Below are positions 30,673 to 38,163 of a DNA stretch of 40,467 nucleotides, one piece after another. The stretch is from Micavibrio sp. UBA2638 (GTDB taxonomy: Bacteria > Pseudomonadota > Alphaproteobacteria > Micavibrionales > Micavibrionaceae): contig DENS01000019.1 of the NCBI GenBank assembly GCA_002359735.1, positions 71,836 to 112,302 of the forward strand. Direction: 5' to 3'. Each line of letters starts with the position of its first letter. Position 1 is the stretch's first letter. The position numbers and the translations under genes are program-made. The notes under the pieces are model-generated. The model was not told the origin of the DNA and ran no database searches. It was given only the letters and a program-made list of their open reading frames with translations.

Positions 30673-32250
30673 ATGAAAGAAAACATGTTTTTTACATTTA
30701 ATATCGTCCCCAAAAGCAGCTTTTTGAGTGACACCGGAACGCCAAATACAGCTTTTTTAACTATGGATAACTGGGATGATTTTGGGTTTAAAACCCTTTT
30801 TTTGCTCCATGTCTATGATGAAAAAGGCAAACTACATGAAGTTGGCGGTATTCACATAGGGTTTAAAGGGCAGACAGGTGGGTTTACAAGTGATCACTTA
30901 GACAAAAGCTTCCAAACATTACCAGAGAATTTCTTTTCTTTAGGCACTGGCGTTGAGTACTACACTTATGTCAGAGATAATTTTCCTGATGATGTAAAAG
31001 ATAGCCTTTTAAAGGCCCTCAGGGATGTTGCTTACAATACAGAAATTCTGTCTCAGGCCAATCAAGAAGCTGTTTTTGGGACTTCCTTCCTGAGAAGCAC
31101 AAGCCTGTCTGTAGTAACCAATCAGTATGTTCGAGTTTTGCAGGGCGGTGCCACCCTAACCTCATACAATTTTTCTTATACAAAGCCCCGATCTTCAAAA
31201 TACTCAGGCATCAAATTAGATTTTAAAGTCACACCGGAATCAAACCCATCGTCAAACATTCACATACTCATTGGTAGAAACGGGGTCGGTAAAACAACAT
31301 TATTGAACAGCATGGTTCAAGCAGCCTTATCAAAAAATGCTGACAAATCAGAAACAGGATTTTTTAAAGATAATGACCACAATTTCGCAAATATAGCTGG
31401 GCCAAGACCTCTAGCAGAAGATTATTTCAGCGGCGTTATATCGGTATCTTTTAGTGCCTTTGACCCTTTCGTACCTCCTCAAGAGCAAAATGACCCTACA
31501 AAAGGTATGTGCTACTATTACATTGGCCTCAAAGACCAAAATGGCCGCCATAAAGAGACCTCAGAGTTGGGTGAGTATTTCATAGAAAGCTTTAGGTCAT
31601 GCATCCATATGAAGCCCAAAAGAGAACTATGGCTTAAAGCCATTAAGATTCTCGAGTCTGATCAAAATTTTGCCGACATGAACCTCCAGATTCTTGCGGA
31701 ACCAGATGAAAAGACAAAGCAGTCCGGAGTTGAAGAAGTTGCGCGGTATCTTTTTAGAAATATGAGTTCTGGACACGCAATTGTATTGCTGACCCTAACT
31801 AGGTTAATTGAAAAAGTTGAAGAAAAAACCTTAATACTCTTAGACGAGCCAGAAAGCCACTTACATCCACCATTACTTGCTGCATTTACAAGGGCATTGT
31901 CAGATTTGTTAATCAGCCGAAATGGACTTGCAATTGTAGCAACCCACTCGCCTGTCGTCTTACAAGAAGTGCCAAAGTTTTGTGTCTCCATCGTCAGAAG
32001 ATCCCGTTTAGAGGCTACTGTTGATCGACCAGAAATAGAAACCTTCGCTGAAAATGTCGGAACATTAACACGAGAGGTTTTTGGATTAGAAGTTAGCAAA
32101 TCTGGCTTCCATGCACTACTTGAAGAATCTGTTGCGTCGGGAAAAACCTTTAACGAAATCATGCATGAATATAATGACCAAATAGGGTTTGAAGGACGAG
32201 CAATTTTACAATCACTGATTAATTCTCGTAATACTCAGCAGGGCACGTGA
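30673..32250 (+). CDS. AAA ATPase of a Septu-like (PtuA-type) defence pair
   Basis: A 525-residue SMC/ABC-like ATPase: Walker A GRNGVGKT (201-208), Walker B TLILLDEPESHLHP and switch motif VATHSPVVLQEVP. In Septu, PtuA binds DNA or nucleotide and controls the HNH nuclease PtuB; here an HNH gene starts at the stop codon of this gene. In most PtuA proteins as I know them the P-loop is near the N terminus, while here about 190 residues come first (with FLLHVYDEKGKLHEVGGIHI), so this is a variant or a related two-gene system. The start is ATG 30673; ATG 30685 is an alternative. It has its own promoter at 30629-30657 and is AT-richer than the restriction operon before it. Confidence 0.75.
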   Translation: MKENMFFTFNIVPKSSFLSDTGTPNTAFLTMDNWDDFGFKTLFLLHVYDEKGKLHEVGGIHIGFKGQTGGFTSDHLDKSFQTLPENFFSLGTGVEYYTYVRDNFPDDVKDSLLKALRDVAYNTEILSQANQEAVFGTSFLRSTSLSVVTNQYVRVLQGGATLTSYNFSYTKPRSSKYSGIKLDFKVTPESNPSSNIHILIGRNGVGKTTLLNSMVQAALSKNADKSETGFFKDNDHNFANIAGPRPLAEDYFSGVISVSFSAFDPFVPPQEQNDPTKGMCYYYIGLKDQNGRHKETSELGEYFIESFRSCIHMKPKRELWLKAIKILESDQNFADMNLQILAEPDEKTKQSGVEEVARYLFRNMSSGHAIVLLTLTRLIEKVEEKTLILLDEPESHLHPPLLAAFTRALSDLLISRNGLAIVATHSPVVLQEVPKFCVSIVRRSRLEATVDRPEIETFAENVGTLTREVFGLEVSKSGFHALLEESVASGKTFNEIMHEYNDQIGFEGRAILQSLINSRNTQQGT

Positions 32251-33113
32251 TGAGACGAATAGTAAACTTAAATTTTGATGACATGGCTGTTTATCAGCTA
32301 TGCTTACAAGGGATCAGTGACCTGACAGACCAAGCCCGGCTTAGCGCAATCTCGAACAGCATTCATAATCAGGCATCAGACTATAAAGAAAAAGCAGAGT
32401 CCAAAGAGTGGTGTTTTATAGCGGCCAATCACTCGAATAATGACGATGTGATTATAGGAGCGGTAACAAAGCAAGAATTAAAAGATTTGTACTCAACGCA
32501 CATGGTGGGAGCCACGAAGCCCGCTAGAAGCATATATGATCAATTGCGAAACAATGCGCCCAACGGAAAATGCCCGTTTTGCGGGATGGGTCATGTAAAG
32601 ACTCTAGACCACTATTTACCAAAGGCTAAATTTCCATTTGTAGCCGTCCTGCCTGAAAACCTAGTTCCTTCATGCAGAGATTGCAATACAGGCAAGCTAA
32701 CATCTTATTCAACAATGCCCGCAGAACAAACCCTTCATCCTTATTATGATCACGGCCACTTTATTACAGATCAGTGGCTTCATGCAGAAGTTCTACAAAC
32801 GCAACCTGCCACGCTACGTTTTTACGCTCACGCTCCAGATCATTGGGATGATATATCGAAACAGAGAGTTCAAGCACATTTAAGAGATTACGAACTGGCG
32901 GAACGCTTTTCAATCGAGTCAAACGACGAACTTCCAGTCATTCGAGACACCCTATTACAGCATTACAGCTTTGCCAGCTCGGACACTATTAGTGAGTTCT
33001 TAAGGCAAGCCTCTTTATCATATCAGAGACTGCACGCAAATTCATGGCAAACCGCAATGTACAAAGCGCTATACGAAAGCCAATGGTATTGCGGCGGCGG
33101 ATTTAGGAATTAA
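32250..33113 (+). CDS. HNH endonuclease of a Septu-like (PtuB-type) defence pair
   Basis: A 287-residue protein with a central HNH nuclease (about 107-150): CPFCG, LDHYLPK, ENLVPSCRDCN. Two CxxC knuckles bind a structural zinc and the DH/N/H pattern forms the beta-beta-alpha-metal site. The about 100-residue N-terminal and 130-residue C-terminal parts are helical. The start is ATG 32250, overlapping the ATPase stop by one base (TGATG); a GTG at 32247 is an alternative. With the ATPase it makes a Septu-like module in which the HNH protein is the DNA- or RNA-cutting effector. No retron reverse transcriptase is nearby, so it is not a retron effector pair. Confidence 0.82.
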   Translation: MRRIVNLNFDDMAVYQLCLQGISDLTDQARLSAISNSIHNQASDYKEKAESKEWCFIAANHSNNDDVIIGAVTKQELKDLYSTHMVGATKPARSIYDQLRNNAPNGKCPFCGMGHVKTLDHYLPKAKFPFVAVLPENLVPSCRDCNTGKLTSYSTMPAEQTLHPYYDHGHFITDQWLHAEVLQTQPATLRFYAHAPDHWDDISKQRVQAHLRDYELAERFSIESNDELPVIRDTLLQHYSFASSDTISEFLRQASLSYQRLHANSWQTAMYKALYESQWYCGGGFRN

Positions 33114-33116
33114 AGG

Positions 33117-33827
33117 CTATAATAAAAAATACTGATTTGGATCATGAGCTTCCGGCTGTTTCGTTTTACGCTTAGGTTTATCCGCTGCTTCTTTATCTGC
33201 CATTGCGTAACCGTCATGTAAAATTTCTAACATTGCCACTTTTTCTTCTTCGTCTAGCTTTGGAATATCTCTCAAATTTGTAACGACAAGGCCGCGTTTC
33301 TCGTCTTTACCGGGTGCGCTTAGGTCATATATTTTAAAAATCACATCTTCTAAATCTGGGCTATCATTTAATTGTTCTTCTACGAGCGTGGCAAATAACG
33401 ATAATTTTTTTCCAGACAACGGACCAGTTTTCCAAAAGCTTAACCACGGCAGGTGCTTTTGCCCATCGATACCGTAGATGAACGGTGGCTTAAATGGAAT
33501 TAGCGTATCTTTACCTACATTGTAATATGAAGGTTCGACAGCATGTACATAATCTACAGAACGCCCCGCAAACTCTTCATTCAGACGTTCTAATATTTCT
33601 TTGTAATTTTTCACCACCCAATCACGGCTATCTGCTTTTGATATGCCTGCTAACAGTTCATTATAAGGCTGTCCCCTAAGCAAGTCCTCAAAGACACCAA
33701 ATAATGGTCTATAAGTCATTTGGGGTGGGCTCATTAGAAAATTGAGCCTCGCTTTGCAGACCATCTCAGGTGTTTCGTAATAGCCTTTAATGTAGTGTTG
33801 TAACGACGGTGCAACCTTTTGAACCAT
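33117..33827 (-). CDS. Hypothetical protein next to a Panacea-domain gene
   Basis: A 236-residue soluble protein of no family that I recognise. It is mixed alpha/beta (FIYGIDGQKHLPWLSFWKTG, DVIFKIYDLSAPGKDEKRG), ends in a basic, proline-containing tail (KPKRKTKQPEAHDPNQYFLL) and has no signal or membrane segment. ATG 33827 follows an AAGGGA ribosome site by 7 bases; a TTG at 33833 is less likely. It is convergent with the HNH gene (3 bases apart) and lies 120 bases after the Panacea-domain gene in the same direction. The order Panacea protein then this protein would suit an antitoxin-effector pair, but no toxic fold is visible. Confidence 0.6.
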   Translation of the reverse strand: MVQKVAPSLQHYIKGYYETPEMVCKARLNFLMSPPQMTYRPLFGVFEDLLRGQPYNELLAGISKADSRDWVVKNYKEILERLNEEFAGRSVDYVHAVEPSYYNVGKDTLIPFKPPFIYGIDGQKHLPWLSFWKTGPLSGKKLSLFATLVEEQLNDSPDLEDVIFKIYDLSAPGKDEKRGLVVTNLRDIPKLDEEEKVAMLEILHDGYAMADKEAADKPKRKTKQPEAHDPNQYFLL

Positions 33828-33947
33828 TTTCAAATCCCTTAAATATATTAGTTACATTGATAAGGTATTGGATTCCCCGCCCAAGAGTCAATAAAAAACT
33901 TAACGAAAATGGTTATGGATTTTTAGATAACGTCTTGCATTAATGAC

Positions 33948-34454
33948 TTAGCAGACGAACCGTCTATAATCATCGTTGGCTTCCGAATAATATTGCCTTA
34001 TGCATGCATTATCTATCTTCATGCCCGGACGAACCTTTTCCGTATGATTATAAACTATATCCCAAGGCCCTCCTTTGGCATGGCTTAAATCAACTAAATA
34101 GGAAGCAGGAAGCCTTGAATAAAATCCCACCACGTTTTCAAGCAATTCTTGTGTAGGGCTATCCAAACAATATGCAGCTTTATATTTCTGGCCTGTTTGG
34201 GCGTCTAGCTTATATGCACGAGAAGTAATTGGCTGCTTTTCAAAATCTTTGAATTCCCTATATACGTATTGTAGTACAGGACCAAACTGCCACGCTTCAA
34301 ATTGATGCCGAATTAGTGGCTGATCTAGCTTGACCAAAGACCAAACATGACAAAAATATAGAATTTTTTGTAAAGCGAGGTTTGATACTCTTACATTCTT
34401 TTTGTCACAAAAATCCAATATGAAATTGGCTATTTCCCTGCCGTCGTAAACCAT
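33948..34454 (-). CDS. Panacea-domain (DUF4065/GepA/SocA-like) protein, likely antitoxin
   Basis: A 168-residue Panacea domain: IANFILDFCDKKNVRVSNLALQKILYFCH, then FEAWQFGPVLQYVYREFKDF, and LVDLSHAKGGPWDIVY near the C terminus. Panacea proteins serve as antitoxins for many unrelated toxins, as proteolysis adaptors (SocA), and as phage-encoded regulators. The domain fills the whole protein. The neighbour downstream in the same direction (33117-33827) is the candidate partner. The HigB toxin gene upstream is divergent and has its own antitoxin. The ATG at 34454 has only a weak AGG upstream. Confidence 0.85.
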   Translation of the reverse strand: MVYDGREIANFILDFCDKKNVRVSNLALQKILYFCHVWSLVKLDQPLIRHQFEAWQFGPVLQYVYREFKDFEKQPITSRAYKLDAQTGQKYKAAYCLDSPTQELLENVVGFYSRLPASYLVDLSHAKGGPWDIVYNHTEKVRPGMKIDNACIRQYYSEANDDYRRFVC

Positions 34455-34573
34455 ACAATTAACCTAATATATGCGAGTCTGCACCGCCATTGAAGCGATT
34501 ATCCTCTAGTATCAAGGAAAATTAGGTCAAGATCAATTTTTTACTTGCGATAGGGTCTTTCTTGGCGTATGCA

Positions 34574-34611
34574 TTGACATGAAATAAAAAGGCTTTACCT
34601 TATACGTTAAG
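34574..34611 (+). promoter_or_regulatory. Promoter/operator region of the higBA pair
   Basis: A perfect -35 TTGACA stands at 34574-34579, but no good -10 lies at the ideal distance. CTTATACGTTAAG (34599-34611) is a near-palindrome that could be the HigA operator, and it overlaps a TTATAC box. Confidence 0.35.
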
Positions 34612-34625
34612 AGATTTTTTAGAAA

Positions 34626-34967
34626 GTGGATGTACAATTTAAGAAAAATAAGATGCAAAAAACCTGTGAGAGCGAGAAAAGGCTTATAAAGACTTTCGGG
34701 CAATCACGGGCGAGGAAGATTCAAAGAAGGTTAACCGTTTTAAGGGATGCAGATTGTTTAGAACAAATTTCTCACAAACCACCGGAAAGAAGACACCAGT
34801 TAAGCGGGAACCGTGATGAGGAATTTACTGTAGACATAGAAGATCAATGGCGAATTATCTTTAAACCCAATCATAATGAGATTCCTAGAAAGGAAGATGG
34901 GGGCATAGATATTAGCAAAGTAACTGCGATCTCAATCATTGATATATGCGAGGATACACACCAATGA
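34626..34967 (+). CDS. higB: HigB/RelE-type toxin
   Basis: A 113-residue RelE-superfamily mRNA interferase. FGQSRARKIQRRLTVL, PPERRHQLSGNRDEEFTVDIEDQWRIIF and the C-terminal KVTAISIIDICEDTHQ follow the HigB-type fold that cleaves ribosome-bound mRNA. The start is GTG at 34626, which aligns with the usual MxxxFKKxK opening of this subgroup. The toxin gene comes first and overlaps the antitoxin by 4 bases (ATGA), the normal order for HigBA. Basic residues of the active face are kept (Arg in PPERRH, and WRIIF), so it is likely active. Confidence 0.88.
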   Translation: MDVQFKKNKMQKTCESEKRLIKTFGQSRARKIQRRLTVLRDADCLEQISHKPPERRHQLSGNRDEEFTVDIEDQWRIIFKPNHNEIPRKEDGGIDISKVTAISIIDICEDTHQ

Positions 34968-36103
34968 ATACGAAAATAGAAACATTTTCACCAGATTACA
35001 TCATCCCCCCCGGTGAAATATTGGAGGAGACATTGGAAGCTCGTGGCATCAAGAAAAAAGAATTTGCTGAGCGTTGTGGCCGAACTGCAAAGATGATTAG
35101 CGAAATCATTGCTGGAAAAGCAGCTATAACACCTGAAACAGCCTTACAATTCGAGAGGGTTCTGGGCATTTCTGCTGCGCTATGGTCGAATCTGGAAACA
35201 AAATACCGATTACGTCTTGCAGAAAAAGAAGAATGTGAAAGATTAGAGCAGCACACAGGAGTTTTAGAAAATTTCTCTTCTTTCATTGGCCAACTGGAAA
35301 AAAGAGGATTTATTCAAAAGTCTAACTCTCCAGCTCAAAAGCTAGCCAATCTTATTAAGTTTTTTGGTGTTGGCGGTGTAGAGGCATTGGATAACCGTCT
35401 CGATGCTGCTGTATCTTTTCGAAAAACACAAACATTTAAAAGTGATCCATATGCTTTAAATACCTGGTTGAGATGTGGAGAGATAAAGGCTGCTGATATT
35501 GATATTGCCTCATATGATGCAGATAAATTTAAAAAAGCCTTATACGCTATTAGAAAGCTTACGACAGCAAAAATAGAAGATGCCATTCCTCAGGCGGTTA
35601 AGTTATGTGCAGAAGCAGGCGTGGCCTTGGTTGTCATACCTGAGATAAAAGGATCATGCGTTAATGGTGCTGCAAGATGGATATCAAAGGATAAAGCACT
35701 TATTCAACTAAGCGGTAGGTATCTTGTCGACGACATCTTTTGGTTCACATTTTTCCATGAAGCTGGTCATATTTTGCTGCATGGTAAAAAAGATGTCTAT
35801 ATTGACGAAGGAGAGGTAACCAATGATAAGCAGGAACAAGAAGCAGACACTTTCGCTCAAAACATTCTTGTTCCAAAAGATGCATGGTGGGAGTTTATGC
35901 AAATGATGAATTGGAGCGTAGACGCCATACAACACTTAGCCAATAAGCTAGAAATAGCTCCGGGAATTATAGTGGGTAGACTACAACATCACGAAAAAGA
36001 AGTGACATCCGTAAGGCCGAATTCAAAGGCACATAATGCCTTGAAAAGCCGTTACAAATGGGATGAAAAAGAACAAACCTTGCTATCTAAGGAATCTAAT
36101 TAA
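34964..36103 (+). CDS. higA: HigA-type antitoxin fused to an ImmA/IrrE Zn-protease domain
   Basis: A 379-residue protein. Residues about 13-80 are a HigA-type XRE domain (IPPGEILEETLEARGIKKKEF...MISEIIAGKAAITPETALQFE). A helical linker leads to an ImmA/IrrE (DUF955) metalloprotease with HEAGH in FTFFHEAGHILLHGKKDVYID and the third ligand region EQEADTFAQNILVP. Ordinary HigA is about 100 residues, so the protease is an added control layer: it may cleave itself or other repressors on stress. ATG 34964 overlaps the toxin stop; an ATG at 34946 would overlap more. It ends 4 bases inside the convergent HEPN gene. Confidence 0.88.
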   Translation: MNTKIETFSPDYIIPPGEILEETLEARGIKKKEFAERCGRTAKMISEIIAGKAAITPETALQFERVLGISAALWSNLETKYRLRLAEKEECERLEQHTGVLENFSSFIGQLEKRGFIQKSNSPAQKLANLIKFFGVGGVEALDNRLDAAVSFRKTQTFKSDPYALNTWLRCGEIKAADIDIASYDADKFKKALYAIRKLTTAKIEDAIPQAVKLCAEAGVALVVIPEIKGSCVNGAARWISKDKALIQLSGRYLVDDIFWFTFFHEAGHILLHGKKDVYIDEGEVTNDKQEQEADTFAQNILVPKDAWWEFMQMMNWSVDAIQHLANKLEIAPGIIVGRLQHHEKEVTSVRPNSKAHNALKSRYKWDEKEQTLLSKESN

Positions 36104-37044
36104 AAAGGTAAATCTGTTTTAGGGCTAATATCATCAATATTTTTATCGATATGCTCCACGATACGCTTGGCTGTATCCAGCGCCTCTAATAAGTAAGCTT
36201 TGCCAAACATTGTGAGCCTTTCACCGTCCTTAGTTTCCCCGTTTCTATGTACACAATCATGACGTAAAAGCGCGTAATTCCTGAGAGTATCAAGATCGTC
36301 TTTTGTGGGGGTCAATGAAAAATTGAAGGCCATACCATACCATAATGGGACGCCCTCAATTTTCTCTTTACCTGTCTTTGGGTTTTTCTTACCGCTTCCA
36401 AATTGATGATACAGCCGACCTTTGAGATTGTTTTCTATCCACTTTTTTACAGCGTTAGGGTCACGTAAAATCGCGGCTGCAGAAATGTTTGCAGAGCTTA
36501 TTGCTCCATCTTTCTCAGCAAACTCCACAAGCCGGTTTGGATGTTCTCTTAAGCCTTTTATCAGAGCGTCGCAAAAATAAGCTTCAAGAAAGGTGAGTAT
36601 TTGAGCGAAGATCATGCGGTTCATTAGGCTGTCGCCATTATTGCTAGCTTGCGTATCAATAATTAAACGCAGCTCATCGTAGTTTTGGTCAAATACCTTC
36701 TTGGGGTGATCCGGTATTTCCCATTCGTCCAGCCAATCTTCTGGCGGACGATCATAACCGGGGGGATCACACGAAACATCCACATCATAGTCACGAAGAT
36801 TTATATTGCAGTGGGCTGGGCCTGCCCATACATCTCCCAGAAAACATTCTCCGCACTCTTGGCAGCATATTTCAGCCTCACCTTCTGCGGTCATATCTCG
36901 TGATTTTTCGGCGGCGTAATTTGGCTCAGGCACATCCACCTCTTGCTCTATTGGTTCACCGCAAACAGGGCACAAAAGATGAACTCTTGAGACCCAGCGT
37001 TGAGCGTTCATCATCTCTATCACGTAATCTGTTGTTTTGCTCAT
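36100..37044 (-). CDS. Zinc-ribbon plus HEPN-like protein, putative RNase
   Basis: A 314-residue protein. The N-terminal about 100 residues hold cysteine knuckles (C25-P-V-C28 and C61-QE-C64 with C67) of a zinc ribbon. The C-terminal half is helical and contains RNYALLRHDCVHRNG, in which Arg261-x4-His266 is the RxxxxH signature of HEPN RNases, preceded by a helix with FAQILTFLEAYFCDAL. HEPN proteins with this motif are common RNA-cutting effectors in defence and toxin systems. No MNT or other usual antitoxin is adjacent; the gene is convergent with the HigA gene and overlaps it by 4 bases. Function is predicted from the motif only. Confidence 0.65.
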   Translation of the reverse strand: MSKTTDYVIEMMNAQRWVSRVHLLCPVCGEPIEQEVDVPEPNYAAEKSRDMTAEGEAEICCQECGECFLGDVWAGPAHCNINLRDYDVDVSCDPPGYDRPPEDWLDEWEIPDHPKKVFDQNYDELRLIIDTQASNNGDSLMNRMIFAQILTFLEAYFCDALIKGLREHPNRLVEFAEKDGAISSANISAAAILRDPNAVKKWIENNLKGRLYHQFGSGKKNPKTGKEKIEGVPLWYGMAFNFSLTPTKDDLDTLRNYALLRHDCVHRNGETKDGERLTMFGKAYLLEALDTAKRIVEHIDKNIDDISPKTDLPF

Positions 37045-37370
37045 GGAGTGCCCTTTTTATTAAGTTTCCAAAGGATAAAGAATAACCGCATCAGTGTCAT
37101 CAATGCTTTATATTTCATTGAAATTTCTTAACTTTTAGCCCAATATGCAAGCGGATCGCTCGTTTTGAGTGATCTGGGGCGTGATTTCCCCTCCAACGCG
37201 GCCATAAGTGCATCGGGCCGTTAAACGCGATGCCTTCTCGACACTTGTCGGGGAGGCGGCGGAATACAATAGCGTTCGCGTGAATACGCTGCGCCGTTCG
37301 TTGGACGGAAATCAACTCCCCGGCTCCAGAGAGAAATCTCGGAGCCGTTTCCGCATCAAGGGAGTTAAGA
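37045..37370. other. GC-rich spacer with a hairpin, no supported gene
   Basis: These 326 bases hold ORF fragments on both strands, none with a ribosome site. Positions about 37170-37350 are clearly GC-richer than the genes on both sides and may be a relic. CGGCTCC (37321-37327) and GGAGCCG (37341-37347) form a strong stem, extended inward by AGA/TCT, just before the ribosome site of the next gene. Confidence 0.4.
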
Positions 37371-37643
37371 ATGTTAGATTTATTACTTGAAACAGTGGTG
37401 GGCGCCATAGCAGGAGCAATTTTTCTTGGACTGCTTGTTTTTATAAACAGAGGAATTCAAAAATTAATTCCGTATACCAAAAGGAAAATTTTACGGCACA
37501 GGCAGCAGAAAAACAGACAGCTAATAGAAAGAGGTTATGGCTTTCTTCTCTCGAAAGAAGAACGCGACGAAGTATTGTCAGAGGATGATGTGGAAACTCT
37601 CAGACCTCTCCAAAAGCCTAAGATTATTAAGAAGAAAGACTAG
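37371..37643 (+). CDS. Small membrane protein, 90 residues
   Basis: It starts with ATG 37371 after an AAGGGAG ribosome site. One N-terminal membrane helix (VVGAIAGAIFLGLLVFI) is followed by a strongly basic, helical cytoplasmic tail (KRKILRHRQQKNRQL). No family is recognised. A holin-like or spanin-like role is conceivable beside phage-like genes, but there is no evidence for it. It overlaps the convergent terminase-like gene by 17 bases. Confidence 0.55.
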   Translation: MLDLLLETVVGAIAGAIFLGLLVFINRGIQKLIPYTKRKILRHRQQKNRQLIERGYGFLLSKEERDEVLSEDDVETLRPLQKPKIIKKKD

Positions 37644-38076
37644 TATTTCCTTCTTCAAAGCGCAGAAGTGGATTCAAAATATCATTAAGACGATTGATAA
37701 CTTTTGGGTCATCCAAGCTAGAAATTGTTTTTTTTGAACTTAAAATTTCTGTTCGGTAACGATCAGAATATTTTTCTGGCTTATGTGCCTTCATCAAAAA
37801 CATGGCCAGTGTGTCGCTATATTTTCGGTAAGTGCCGTTTTGATTGGTAATAAGCTCGCCCTCAAAAGCCCGCCTGTGCATTTCATCTTCAAGTCCCTGC
37901 ACTCCGATTTCAATTGCCTGAGCCCAATTCTCGGCAAAATAAGAATCTGATTTCCGAAGTTTGTACATATCTGAGCGATCAACTCCAGCCATTCGGCACG
38001 AACGGCTCACATTGCATGTCACCGCCAAGTATTCCAAAAACCGCTCCTTTTTTAAGGTGTAGGTGTTTGTGTTCAT
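37627..38076 (-). CDS. Phage terminase small subunit-like HTH protein
   Basis: A 149-residue protein with the pattern of phage small terminases: KERFLEYLAVTCNVSRSCRMAGVDRSDMYKLRKSDSYFAENWAQA (homeodomain-like HTH), then HRRAFEG and YSDTLAMFLMKAHKPEKYSDR. Small terminases bind the packaging site and load the large subunit. No large terminase is in the window, so this may belong to a phage satellite or a prophage remnant that continues to the right or was lost. The gene is leftward, like the primase/helicase gene upstream of it. Confidence 0.75.
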   Translation of the reverse strand: MNTNTYTLKKERFLEYLAVTCNVSRSCRMAGVDRSDMYKLRKSDSYFAENWAQAIEIGVQGLEDEMHRRAFEGELITNQNGTYRKYSDTLAMFLMKAHKPEKYSDRYRTEILSSKKTISSLDDPKVINRLNDILNPLLRFEEGNTSLSS

Positions 38077-38163
38077 TTTTGCTCCAGATGTTGGTAAACG
38101 TGCAATTTTTTACGTGTTACTCATGACATTTTTTCTATTTTCATCTTTCATAACCAATGAAAC

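Noticed and set aside
30673..33113. Retron with Septu-type effectors
   Set aside because: No reverse transcriptase gene or msr/msd-like inverted repeats are found near the ATPase/HNH pair.
37115..37408. A 97-codon leftward frame in the GC-rich spacer
   Set aside because: No ribosome site, overlaps the start of a better-supported membrane gene, and resembles no family; treated as a shadow or relic.
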